From the NCBI GenBank assembly GCA_951799425.1, contig OX637393.1, positions 8,378,244 through 8,442,243 on the forward strand: DNA of 64,000 nucleotides, read 5' to 3'. The DNA comes from Ilex aquifolium. Its lineage: Eukaryota; Streptophyta; Magnoliopsida; Aquifoliales; Aquifoliaceae. A program made the position numbers and the translations under genes. Every line of letters begins with the position of its first letter. Within the stretch, counting starts at the first letter, position 1. The notes below the pieces were generated by a model. The model searched no databases and was not told the origin of the DNA. It saw only the letters and a list, made by a program, of their open reading frames with translations. Below, piece by piece: positions 45,605-59,700 of the stretch.

Positions 45605-45900
45605 GGAGAAATTTCACTTTGTACCCTGAAAGATTTTAAATTTTTTCTTGTGCCCCCTCAAAGATTAAATTTCTCATATTATACCCTCAATATATTAAAA
45701 GCATTGTAATGTCGTCCTTCCGTTGATTATTCTGTCAAAAATACCCTATTCATGACGTTGACAAAATGAGTAATAAAAACTAATGCAATTGTTACATTAC
45801 AATATTTTTAATACATTAAAAGTACAATGTAAAAAATCGAATTTTTGAGTGTGCAAAGTGAGAATTTCTAAATTTTCAGGGTGCAAATTTCAATTCACCC
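45605..45900. mobile_element. Mutator-like MITE
   Basis: Ends GGAGAAATTTCACTTTGTACCCTGAAA and, inverted, GGGTGAATTGAAATTTGCACCCTGAAA, with arms well over 80 bases. TAAATCAAT (45596-45604) and TAAATCAAC (45901-45909) are a 9-bp target duplication with one change. Sequences at 61750-62065 and 55553-55745 have a similar CCCTCAAA/ACCCC style but unclear borders. Confidence 0.8.
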
Positions 45901-46386
45901 TAAATCAACTAGATAGTAATTTCTAATTCACCGCAGGGATTTAGTCAAAATGGTGATATAAAAATTCAAGAGAAGAATCAAAAATCAAAGTTTAAAATGG
46001 TGTTAAATTCACCAATAAATGGTCTCTTAAAGAATTTTATATTTCTATTGGTTTATTTTTTCTTAAGAGCACAACAAGAGACAAACTAAAAATAATGTGA
46101 CAAAATCCTATGCGGTGGATGCTTCGTGGGGGTGAGTAGGACCCACTAATCTAATTACCTACGCTAACTTGGTATATAAAATTTGATAAACAATTTGGTA
46201 AGCATAACAATACTCCTCACAAGATTCAGACCATAATTACTCTTCTAATCACCATTTTATTGAAAAATGTTTAAATGACTACTGAAAATAAGATTTTCTC
46301 CAATATATTTCTTTTCCGCTTCATTTCTTGGTAAATCACATACAATTAATTTACGTAGGGCCCAATATATATATATATATATATAT

Positions 46387-46868
46387 TAGGCCTGTCAAAG
46401 TTCGACACGATACGATTAATCGACACGAATTAAGCGAGTTTGAGTGAGACCTTAACGGGTTTGGGTGGTAAACGAGTTGACCCGTCTAACACGTTTAATA
46501 AACGGGTCGTGTTCGGGTGAGTCATGTCAACCCGTTTATCACCAGTTTAAATAAAATTAATATAATAATAAATTAATAATTATTTTAAAAAATTAAATAT
46601 ATATTTTTTTTAATGACAGCCACAGAAAAAATATATATATTATTTTTAGTGATAGCCACATAAATTTTTTTTTTAATTTAGTGATAGTCACAAAAAATAT
46701 AATAATAAATTAAAACTAAACGGATTAAACGAGTCATTTCGTGTTACCCGTTTATTAAACGGTTCGTGTTCATGTTGAGATTTTTCAACCGTTTATTAAA
46801 CGGATCATGTATGGGTTTACATGTTTTTCACCCACCACCCGTTTAACCCGACACGTTTGACACCCCTA
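46387..46868. mobile_element. non-autonomous hAT-like element
   Basis: Left end TAGGCCTGTCAAAGTTCGACACG and right end, inverted, TAGGGGTGTCAAACGTGTCGGG. The interior is full of AACGGGT/ACCCGTTT motifs. It lies in a TA repeat, so the target duplication cannot be resolved. Such TAGGGGTGTCAA-ended repeats are common in plants. Confidence 0.7.
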
Positions 46869-47788
46869 TTATATTTATATATATATATATATATCCCTCA
46901 CTAGTATTAGGTGGGAGTACCAAGGAGAAAAATAAAGGAAAAAAGTACTATGGATTCTGATTGGTGGAGTCCCCTTACTTAATTTATGATGTAGGAATGA
47001 TCAGAGCCCAAAAACCTTGGTCGATTCTTTGTTTTGTAGTCCTCAGTCCTCACAAGCACAAGGCCATGCCATCTTCACCAACCCCTACATGCTGTCATGC
47101 CTTCCTAAACCAAATTCTATCTTCACTTGATGCTATCTTTTATCTAATTTTGAATGCATTTAAACAAAAAGATAGCTCAGTACGTGAAACTCTAATCATT
47201 CTAAGTTTTGGAGGGAGTCCAATGTATGTAGTCTCATCCCTATACTAAAAGACTATATCTGAAACCTAAACTCATGAGTGGGGCAACCTCACCAACACTC
47301 CAAGGCCTAATAGGGTGAGGGAATCAACTTTTTCATAATGTAAGTAAAGTTATATACCATTTACATCTCAACATTCCACTACAGATGGGAGGCTTGTGCA
47401 TTAAGTACGACTCGCACAAACCCAATTTAGAAAGAAAAAAGGGGACCTTTTCAAAAGTGATTTCATTCCATGGTCCATAAAACAATAATTTATCGGTTAC
47501 ATGTTACATGGGTCATTCCCAACAAATAAGAATAAGAGCCAGCTGAGTGGAAAATAACTATGGTGATTAATCCTCCTACCCACTACCTCCTAGATGTAGA
47601 GAAACAAAAGAAAAAGCCTCAACGCAATCAACTGTCACAACATTCAAACACCACAAAATCCCTAGCAAAATTTCAAATCTGAAAACATGATACTAAGACA
47701 GTTCGGAAAATATTACTTACGTACACACATTGGGACACAACAGCAACAGGAGGATCACATTTTGCCCCGAGTATTCCAGATGCTGCAG
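46869..47788. other. region downstream of the PDH gene, including its 3' UTR
   Basis: The 3' UTR of the minus-strand gene must lie just left of 47789; its end is not visible. A TA run lies at 46875-46896. No other gene seen. Confidence 0.5.
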
Positions 47789-50700
47789 CTATCGGCAGAG
47801 CTGCTCCACTGCGGTCACAATCTGTGTGGGTTGAACCACGGTCCATTCCTCCAATGTCCCAGCATATGGGGTTGGCACATCCTGTGATGACAAACATACA
47901 ATTGGCGCGTCCAAATAATCATGGAAATTCTCAGTGATAGCTGCCGTCAAGCTAGCACCAATTCCACCCGTGCGCATGCACTCCTCCACAATCAGCACAC
48001 GATGTGTCTTCTTCACTGAATTCCCAATCGTGTAAAGATCAAATGGTTTCAAAGACCTGATATCAATAACTTCAGGGTCGTACCCCTTGTTCACCAAAGT
48101 CTTGGCAGCCTGCATTACATGATACCTCATCCGGGAATAGGTTAGAATTGTAACATGCTCCCCAGGTCTGACCATCTCGGCTTCCTCAAGATTCAACACA
48201 TACTCTTCATCCGGAATCCTCTCCTTGAGGTTGTAAAGCAAAACATGCTCGAAAAGTATCACAGGGTTGTCACTTCTGATAGCAGCTTTCATCAAGCCCT
48301 TGGCGTTATAGGGTGTTGAGCACGCCACCATTTGGATTCCAGGAATTGATTGAAAATATGACTCAAGGCGTTGTGAATGCTCGGCACCAAGCTGCCGACC
48401 AACTCCACCAGGTCCCCGGATGACAACCGGTATTTTAAACTGGCCACCAGATGTGTAATGGAGCATGCCACAGTTGTTAGAGATCTGGTTGAAAGCTAGC
48501 AGGAGGAATCCCATGTTCATCCCCTCAACAATTGGACGCAGGCCTGTCATGGCAGCTCCAATGGCCATGCCAGTGAAAGAGTTCTCTGCAATGGGGGTGT
48601 CAAGAACCCTGAGATCACCATACTTCCCAGCCAGATCTTTGGTCACCTTGTATGAGCCTCCATAATGACCAACGTCTTCACCTATTACGCACACTCGGGA
48701 ATCTCGTTCCATTTCTTCTTCCAGGCCTTCACGTAAAGCTTCAAAAAGTAGAAGTTCATGCCTGAGGATGAAGATTTAATTTTATTTGCTGTTTCCAATG
48801 AAGTATGAAAGCCATATGAAGATGAACCATGAAGGCACAATCATGGGGATGGGGGCGCTTATATTATGCAGCAACTATGATGTTCCATACAGAAAAATGT
48901 TTTTTCTCCCTCTTTTGGATTCAATCCGCACAGGGGAAGTAAATGCAATTTCCATTAGCATGACAAGAAGCACTGATTTGTGCATTCAGATGGTGAAAAA
49001 CACCCAGATCAAAAAAGGAAGCAAAACCACTTATAATTCCAAGATTTACATCAAAGAAGCATGACTATTTGTATGCATACTAATGTACAACGGATAAAGA
49101 AGCATATTCATAAAAGGAGGGGGTGGGACGACCCAAAATTTCAACTAGATTTATAAATAAATCTGATTAACTTTTGGTTCTTGGATAGTAACTATGCGAC
49201 AATTAAAAACTAGCCAGTGTCATTCATGTATGTGCCATCCAGTAGTCAAATAGAACAAACAAAGCTAATGCATTTCTTTTTAAATCGACAGGGGAAATGG
49301 ATATTGACAATGATAAATTTCAAATAAATTTTCAATTAACAATGATAAATTATTTGCATGAACTTACAAATTAAAAAAGTTTTTGACACCATAATGAATT
49401 GAACATTGACAATTTACAAGGTATTAAAATGTTCGTTTGATAATGGGAAAGTCTAAAAGTCTACAAAATTGTACTATCATTTCTGAAATTCCAAGCAGTG
49501 TCATGTAATTTTTTCATAACACTGAGTGCTAATGCATATACTTTCTGCAATTAAGATGAATAGGAGAACTCAAAAGGACATACACAAACAGAGTACATAT
49601 GTAATTATATATCCACACACATGGGTCCATAGCCTACAAGACAGAATCTGTAAAACAGGTTTTAGGGTTTGAGAAATAAGGAGAGAAAATGGAGAGGAGG
49701 GAAGAGAAAGAGAGAAGGCGATTGAATAATAATAATCTTAGAGTGTAGCAATGTGCCCTACACTCTCTTATAAAAGAACTCTAACGCTCCCCTCAAGCTG
49801 GAAAATACCCAGCTTGGAACAAAGATCATTGAAGGCAAACCGAACTAATAGCCCAATTCATCACTAGATTTGATATATGGAGTGACAATCTCCTTTCGCA
49901 TCAAAAGATCTCGAATAAAGTGACAATCCACTTAAATGTGCTTAATATGCCCATGATACATCGAAACTGGCAACGAAAATAGTAGTTTTATTGTCACAAT
50001 GAATCTTCATAGGAGAAGACACATTAAGACCCATCTCACGAAGCAAGGAGCGAACTCATATCATCTTTACATGTAGTATGAGCCAGAACACTATATTCAG
50101 CATCCGCACTAGATCGTGTAACTACATTCTGTTTTTTCCTGCGCCAACTAACAAGATTGTCTGCCACTACAGCTACTTACCCAATCAGCATCAGAAACCC
50201 TAGTAACTGTAATTGATGATGATAAACGATATAAAAATCATTTTATCGATGTTCCTTTCAAATATTGAAGAATACGACAGACAGCCTCCCAATGAGGCTT
50301 CCGAGGAGCATGCATGAACTGATTAACCACACCAACCATATAAGTGATATCAGGGTGGGTAACTGTAAGATAAATCAACTTACCAACTAACCTCCAATAA
50401 CGCCCTGTGTCACTAAACACCTCCACCCTCACCATCTAGCTTGACAATAGAATCCATGGGAGTATCAACTGGACATGTACCACAAGTACCAGTTTCAGAT
50501 AGTAAATCCAATGCGTACTTCCTTTGGCACAAACTGATACATTTCTTAGATCGAGCGACCTCAATCTCAAGAAATTATCAAAGAAGACCTAATTCTTTGG
50601 TGTGAAATTGTTTTCCTAAATGGGGTTTGAAGTGCGCAATGCCATTAAAGTCATCACTAGTAATAATATCATCAACATACACAATAAAAATAATAACACC

Positions 50701-53700
50701 TTTAGAAGCACGTCATATGAAAATTGAATGGTCTGACGTAGAGCGTTGAAAGTCATACTGAAGTACAACAGTACTGAATGTATCAAACCAGGCTTGTGGT
50801 GATTGTTTCAGTCCATATAGTGCTTTCTTCAAACGACGGACTAACTGTTCTTTCCCAGAAACAAGATATCTTGAAGGTTGGACCATATATACTTCCTCTT
50901 GTAGATCTCCGTGTAAAAAAACATTCTTCATGTCCAACTGATACAAAGGTCGATCACAACTGACTGCAACAGAAAGAAGGAACTCTAATAGAGTTAAGAC
51001 AAGCAACTTGGGAGAAGGTCTCACAATAATCCACACTATATGTTTGGGTGTAGCCTTTTACAACCAACGGTGCCTTCAAATGTTCAACAGAACGATCTGG
51101 ATGATATTTCACTGTGTACACCCAACGACAACTGACTGACTGCTTACCAGGAGGAAGATAAATGAGATCCCATGTTCGATTCTTATGAAGGGCCTTCATT
51201 TCCTCATCCATAGTCAACTTCCATCCGGGAGAAGCTAGTGTTTGTGTCAAAGAGCTAGAAACACATATAGACGACAACAAGAATATAAAACAACGAAAAG
51301 ATGAAGAAAGCCAATGAAAATAAACAAAATTAGAAATAGGATGTTAGGTATAAGTACAAGTATCTTTCCTCAATGCAATAGGTAGATCAGATGGTGACTC
51401 GACTAGTGGAACCTCAGGAGAATCACGTAATGGTTGTGGAGCTAGAGAATAGGGAATAATCTGTTCGTCTCTGGAACGCCGGTAAACCTATAATGGAGGA
51501 GCAGAAATAGTACAAGAAGAAGTAAAAGGCACACAATCTGGTATAATTGACAACAAGAGCTCCCCCTGACTAAGAAAGACTAAATCTGGAGAAAGATTGT
51601 CACCGGACACAGAAAAGAAACAGAAAGACTCGAAGAAAGTAACATCAGTACTGACATCGTAGACTCGAGCAACAGGGTCATAACAGCGATAACCTTTCTG
51701 AACATGAAAGTATCCTAGGAAGACACACTTGACGGAGTGAAGAGAGGGTTTATCATGACCTGGATCAAGAAGATGAACAAAAACAACACAACCAAAAACA
51801 CAAGGAGTTAAACCAAAAGGTGGCGTATTGGGATAAAGCAACAAAAAAGGTAATTTGTTTCCCAAGATGGAATCCAATTAATAAGATAAACAGAAGTAAG
51901 AACAGCATCGACCCAATAAGGTTTTGGGACATACATATTAAATATTAAAGAACGGGCAACATCCAATAAAAGATGATATTTTTGTTCTACAATACCATTT
52001 TGTTGGGATATGAGTAGACAAGTAGTCTACTGGCTAATACCATGGTCAACACAAAAGGTATGCATAAATGACTGAACATACTCCAGAGCATTATTAGAAC
52101 GAAACACTTTACTAAGTTAATCATATTGAACCAAAATTCAATTATAAAAATCGACAAAAACCGTAGGTACCTCATAACAATCTTTTATAAGAAACAACCA
52201 AGTCATACAAGAGAAATCATTAACAAATATTACGAAGTACTGAAAACCAAAAATAGTTTTTATTCTTGCAAGACCCCAAATGTCGAAGTGGATAATATCA
52301 AAAGGACTTGACGACTATGAGAACTACTAGGAAACGAACTACGGTGATGCCAGCCTAATTGACAAGTCTCACATTCTAACAAAAAATGACTCAAACTAGG
52401 AATAACTTGATGAAGCTCGGATGACTCAATCGAAAGTGCCACTAAATAGGAGATATTGTAGCACACAAGGCAGGGACGGAATCTGGAGAATCCAAGTAAT
52501 AAAGGTCATTCTACTTATGCCTAAACCAATCAACTTATTCGTCCGGAGGTCCTGAAAAATACAAGAAGATAGAGAAAATGTCACGAAATACTGTAAAGAC
52601 TTAGTTAATGGACTTACAGATAAGAAATTAAAAGGAAAATGTGGAACAAATAAACTAGATGTAAAGGGCATGGAATGGGTAGGATGAAGATCACCAATCT
52701 CATGCATTGGTCGAAAAGAACCTTCAACTCACACAATACGTGAGTTAGAAGTACGAAGATTAGAAAACAAGGAGGAAATATCAAACATGTGTGTACTAAC
52801 TCCTGAATCAATAATCCAAGATGATGGAGCTAATTGGGAGGTCACACATGCCGAATTACTTGCATTAGCCAAACCCGCAGCAAAAGTTGACAACTGTGGA
52901 GAGAGAGGGGATAACTAAGTTACAAGGAAAGGCCATCATAAGAACAGACCTAGATGTAAAAAGGCCATCAATAGAGGGTTAAGGTACAGGTGGAACAGAG
53001 TCATCAGATGCTTGATTAGCATAGGCCATAGGCAGGTCTCTCATACTTATCCTAATAATAATCCTCAGTATGCTCAGTGACCCCACAATAAAAATATTTC
53101 CACTCAGAACGATCACCACAACCAATATGACCATCACGGCCTCCACGACCAAGACCTCTACCACCACGATTACCAATTTTGGTTTGGACGATATCCACCA
53201 CCACGACCACCATTTCGGCCACCACTGCGACCACCATGACTATGGTCACTAGAAATCAAGGCAAGGGAATCCTATGAGAGGAAGTCCCACGAGTTAGCGA
53301 AACACGCTGAAGATGAGAATAAGAATTAGCAGCGGTCAGACATTTCTCACTGGCCAAAATCTGGTCTTTAAACACATTGTACCCAAAATTAAGGCTAGAT
53401 AATAATAAGGCAACTTGAAACTCTTCAAGCTGATGGTACTAGATTCCAAATCCGTACTCAACGACTAATAAAACTGAAGTTCTTCCTATAACTCTTTCAA
53501 AACACCATAATGTTAAGCAAGAAACTTGTCACACCTTGTTTGGTATTAAACATACGCTCAAACAACTCATAAATCCGGGAACTGCATAAGGTTCCATACT
53601 ATGCCACAACTAAGTCCTTACCAAATAATTCTCACTCCACCAATCTTCAGAATCTTTTAAGGTCAAAGTAGGAGGATTGTCGATTAAAAACATAACCCTT

Positions 53701-56700
53701 TTCTTTGCACGCAAAAAACATATTAATAACATGTGACCAAGAGTGGTAATTATTTCCATTCAACCTCAGAGAAGTAATCTAACTTGGTCGTCGACAAGAT
53801 GACTTTTGATTTCTTGAACCGGATTTTTGTTCTCTTCAAGAATGGGAGCATCCATAAGAAAAAATAAATTCCAACCAGCAGAGACCAAGAGAAATACATA
53901 ACAACTGTCCAAGCACTAACGCCAAAACACAACCACACAGTAAGTGCCCAAACCCAAAAAGAAAACACCACAAAGCAAGAGAGATACACTCTTTGCAATC
54001 CACCAGAGGAAGACGACAACCAAGCACAACCCCAAAAACAAGGAACCCAAGCCTCACAGCGACCCCACACTGCGTCTGAGCCCAAATAGCCAAGTTGAAG
54101 AGTGCACACAGCACAACCGACACCTTCAATCCACAAAACAACCACACAAAAGAAAAATTCAACAAGTCATGGGTCAACCACAGTTGACCCCCTACGCCCT
54201 AGTCGCACCAAAATAGCTTCGATTGGTCTGCAAGAGCATATCACCAAATCGAAGCATTTTTTTTGAAAATCATTTGAAAATAGAAAACACAATCCAAACA
54301 AACTTCAAAAAATTAGGCAAAAATCATCATAAAGACCAACAAGACTAGTCGATCCTCGTAGTAGGTTCAATCGTCGGAGAAGGCTGATATCATCATGATG
54401 TCAATGTTGCCGATGATGACGTCAACAACAGACGGAGGAGTTTTTTTTTTTTTTTTGGGACTTTTGGTTATGAGGGGGCAAGATGATTTGTTCTGATACC
54501 AAGTTGAATCTATAAAACAGGCATTAGGGTTTGAGAAATAAGGAGAAAAAAGAAGAAGAGGGAAGAGAGAGAGAAGGCGGCTGAAGAATAATAATATTAG
54601 ATTGTTAGTAATATGCCCTACACTCTTTATTTATATCAAACAGTGATTGAGAATAATTACAATATTACCCGTACACTGAACTATTATAACTAATATAATA
54701 TAAAAGAACCCTATCAGAACCTAATGCACTTCTATTCTACTCAAATCTGAAGTGTAAATCTATTGCAAATTTGCATGAAGATGAGAGAATAACAAAAATT
54801 CCTGGGGCACATGGATTGTGTCATATTTTGACTACCTTATTTACAGGTTTAGTTAAGGAACTAGGATTGAAGTAGTGGAGTTGTATTGTGACAGCAAAAT
54901 ACTATTCACTTAGAAAAGGACCAAGTTTACCATTCCGGCATAGTTGTTAGTATCGTACGATACGCGATACGTATCGTACGATACGTCACGATACAGGAGT
55001 AAAACGATACGGATCGTAGTTGTGTATCGTTTTTGCCTTGTATCGTCCGATACACGATACGTTTTTACGATACGATACGTATCGTACCGATACGCACGAT
55101 ACGTGCAAAGACTGTTTTTTTTTTTTTTTTGATGGAACGACGTGTTTTGTGCTAAGATAACCACTGAAACGACATCGTGCTAGGGTTTACAAAAAAAATA
55201 AAATACCTATTTTCCATCTTCGTTGGTTTGCTGCCATCGCTGAGTGTTCGCTGCCATCACTGAGTGTTTGCTGAGTGGCTAGACTCTGAGTGTTCGCTGC
55301 CATCGCTAGTCTTCGCCTCTGGTACTGGGTGTTCTTCGGCCTTCGGCGACTCCTCCTGGGTGTTCGCTGGTCTTCGACTCTTGGTCCTGGGTGTTCGCTG
55401 GTCTTCGCTGGTCCTGGGTGTTCGCTGGGCTTCGACGACGATGACTCCTCTCGCGTTCTTTCCTCTCCCTCAGTCTCTCGTCTTTTTCTTTTTTTTTTTT
55501 TTTTTTTTTTGTCTGAAAGGCAGACTCTGCTAAGCTTTAAATAGGTAAAATTACACTTAGACCCCTTAAGGTTTGTTACTTAATCACTTAGACCCCTAAC
55601 ATTTGAAATATTATATACAAACCCCCTAAAATTTATACACAAGTAACACTTAGACCCCTATTGTAAATATATTCATTAATAAATTACATCTAGACACCCT
55701 AAAGTTTGTAAACATATATTTTATTATTAATTATTTAAAATTACACCGTATCTTACGATACACGATACGCGATACGATACGATACACTATTTTTTAAAAA
55801 CGATACACCTTCCGATACGCGATTTGATAACTATGCATTCCGGGATGAAACACATCGATGTGAGGTATCAAGCTCTCAAAGTGTGGGTGGAAGATAAGGT
55901 GAATTTGATGAAAATATATAGAGAGAACAGTGCAAGATATAATTACAAAGTCAATTACTACACAGAAGTTCAAGCATTGCTTAAACTCGATCAATCTTCT
56001 GCACTGTAGATTGATGAAACATCCCAGGGCATGGCTAATGCTTCAGGTGCAAGTCATTGAATTCTCGCTAAAGTTGAGATTTATTGGATATTGACAGATG
56101 GTGGTGCAAATTCAACCAATCTGCGTCGAAAATGAAGACTTTTGCACCAAAGGATTGGTGACGCGTGCTCAAAGTCATCGCTGCTAATAGAAGAAGGAAT
56201 TGAGCAGAAGATTCAAGAAAGGAGGAAAAAGACATCGTCTTCTAAAATCTGATTTTTTTTGTCGATTTTCAAGATGTCTTCGAATTGCCCACTACTTATG
56301 ATTATGCCATCCAGATCAATAACTATAAATAGATCTACAACCTTTGCAATCTAGTATCCTACTTCAAGAAGCTAGAGTTAATAAAAAAAAAATTATTCTC
56401 TTTTCTTAACGAGTTTGAGTGGGTAAGATTGAATGGGTTTAGATTTGGGATATTAAACTTGAGGGTTCACCCTTGTACTATGTACTCAATTTCTCTCAAT
56501 AGTAAATATCCTCGAGTGTTCAAGCTTATATTGTTTTACTCAATTTCTCTCACTAGTAAAGAAGGTTGATCGGATCACGCCCTATGAAATGATCCGAGTC
56601 GTTTTTTTATGCTGGGATAACGTCATCCATCAACTTCGTCAGTGTTGTATTCAACGATGTCTGCCCTAAGCCAGGATAAAAGAGATGATTACGTTAAGTA

Positions 56701-59700
56701 GTCGAAAGTCAGCGTAAAACTTTGTTGGATCCATCATGATGAGTTCAAATAATGATATATGCGCTAATACTAAGTCGTTTCTCATAAGTGACGTGTTGCA
56801 CCAGCCTTGGGGTGTTTCAAAAAATCAATTAGGGGCGCCGCATCGATGCCCGGGTGCGATGATAACTGGGCAAGAGTCTCCACGCCATAGACGGATGTGG
56901 GGAGTAAGGAAGCTAGTCCACGATGATAGACTTAGATTAGTAACATGGAACATAGGTATACTCACCGACAAAATAATGGAATTAGTAGACACTATGAGTA
57001 GGAGAAAAATTAGTATAGTGTGCTTACAAGAAACTAAGTGGATAGGTGAAAAGGCAAAGGAGATAAACAATACAGGATTTAAGATTTACTATACAGGCAA
57101 AGATAGACGAAGAAATGGTGTACGAATAGTTGTAGATAAAGGCCTAAAAGATAGCGTAATAACAGTTACAAGGAAAGGACTTAGATTAGTAAACTTGTAG
57201 TCGGAGGAAGTATAATTAATGTGATTAGCGCTTATGCACCCCAAGTAGGGTAAGAGGAACATATTAAAAAGCAATTTTGGGAGCAAATTGATGAATTAGT
57301 TCAATATATACCTATAGGAGAAAAGATAATCATAGGTGAAAATTTCAATTGACATGTAAGAAAAATAGGACACAATATGAGAGAGCGCATGGTGATTACG
57401 GATATGATGATCAAAATGAAGCCGGAGAAAGTATTTTAGAGTTTTCAATAACATATGACCTTGTAGTGGCAAACACCTTGTTTAGAAAACGAAAATAATA
57501 TCTAATAACATTTAAGAGCGAACCAAACAAAAGCCAAGTAGACTACTTCTTACGTAGAAGAATGGACCGCTTAGCATGTAAAGATTGTAAGGTTATCTCA
57601 GGGAGAGCTTAACATCTCAACATAGGCAAACAATCCTAAATTTATTTATTAAAGGGCAACATGGAGTAAGGAGAAGCATTAAAAAAATAAGAACGAGATG
57701 GCGGAATCTAAAAGATGTGAAACTAGTACTATTTAGGAGTAGAATGCTTAAGGAGGTTGTATGGAACCTAGAGGATGAGACTAGCGTTATGTGGAGTAGG
57801 ATGATGGAATGCATTAGGAAAATTTTCAAAGAGGTTATTGGTGAGTCGAAGGGTAGAGGGCTTGTAAGAAAAGAAACTTGGTGGTAGAATGACGATGTAA
57901 AAGATGTAATTAAAGTAAAGAAAGAATCATTTAAGAGATAGTAAAATGATAGAAATAACGAGAACTTCCAAAAATATAAATTAGCTAATAGAGAGGTTAA
58001 AAAGATAGTTAGACACGCTAAATTAAAAGTCTACGACAAGTTGTACAAAAAACTAGATAGTAAACAGAGAAAAAGACATCTACAAACTAGCTAAAACTAG
58101 AGAAGAAAAAAAACAAGAGACTTTAACCAAGTTAAGTGCATCAAGAGCAAGGATTAAAAGGTTTTACTTAAGGATGAGGAAATAAATGATCGGTGAAAAT
58201 ACTATTTTGAGAAACTATTAAATGAAAATCACTTAAAAAACTTAGAAGAGAGAGAAAATAGTAGGATTCATGAAACTAAAGCACAAACTATCTTTCGTAG
58301 AATAAAGAATTCGGAAGTAGAAATTGCATTGAAGAAAATGAAATTAGGCAAGACTTTAGGACCAGATGAGATTCCAATTGAGGTTTGGAAGAGCTTAAGG
58401 AATGATGGGGCGTCATGGCTAACAAAATTATGCAATAGAATTATTGCTACAAGAAAAATGTCTGATGAATGAAGAGAGAGTATTTTAATACCTATTTATA
58501 AAAATAAAGAAGATATTCAAAATTGTAATAATTATACGGGGATAAAATTGATGAGTCATACAATGAAACTATGGGTAAAGGTCATTAGACGTCGCCTAAG
58601 AGTTGAGAATACAATTTTGGAAAATCAGTTTGGGTTTATGCCCAGGAGATCAATTATGGAGGCTATATATTTATTAAGGACACTCGTAGAAAAGTATAGA
58701 AAATAAGAAAAATCTTCATATGGTATTTATAGATCTTGAAAAGGCATATGATAAAGTACCTAGAAATAAAATATAAAGGGTGCTTGAGAGAAAATGAGTG
58801 ACAAATAGGTATATTGAGGTGATAAAGGACATGTATGATGGGGCTATGACTAAAATTAGATCTTCCGTGGGAGAAAGTAAAAAAATTATAATCACGGTGG
58901 GATTACACCAAAGATCAGCCTTAAATCCATCCCTATTTGACCTAATTATGAATGAACTCACTAGGCACATTCAAGATGATGTCTCATGGTATATGCCATT
59001 TGTAGATGATATTGTCTTAGTAGATGACGCTCAAAAGGGGATTAACAATAAGCTAAAAATTTGGAGAGAGACACTCCAATCAAAAAGGTTTAAAATAAGT
59101 AGGAGTAAAACTGAATACATGCAATATAATTTTAATAATAGAAAAAATAGATATAGTGAAAAAATTAAGATTGAAAATCAAGAAATACCAACGTCTAAAC
59201 GATTTAAATATCTAGGATCGATCATTAAAAATGATGGAGAGATTAAAGATGATGTAACTCGTAGAATTAACGCCTATTGGCTTAAGTGAAAGAAAGGCTC
59301 TAACATATTATGTAATAGAAGAATACCAATAAAATCAAAAAGCAAGTTTTACCGAACAGCTATAAGGACAGCAATATTGTATGAGACGAAATATTAGACA
59401 ACTAAGAAACAACATAGTGACAAAATCAGTGTAGCAAAAATTAGAATATTAAGGTAGATGTGTGAAAAAACTAGAAAAGATAGAATATGAAATGACTGTA
59501 TTAGAGAAATAGTAGGAGTAACTTTAATTGAGGATAAGTTGAGAGAGAATAGATTAAGATGGTTTGGTCATATTCTACGGAAGCCGATAAGGACACCGAT
59601 TAGAAAAAGTGATAGAATTTCTCTTAATGGTACTAGGAGTAAGGGTAGACCTAAATTAACATTGAACGAAATAATAAGAAAAGATATGAAAATATTTAAC

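Noticed and set aside
47687-47730. Small 3'-UTR intron in the PDH gene (GTAAGT...TTTTCAG on the minus strand)
   Set aside because: About 45 bases is too short for a plant intron.
54944-55164. ATACGATACG-rich stretch as a satellite or origin
   Set aside because: It is the terminal part of a hAT-like element with TIRs and an 8-bp target duplication.
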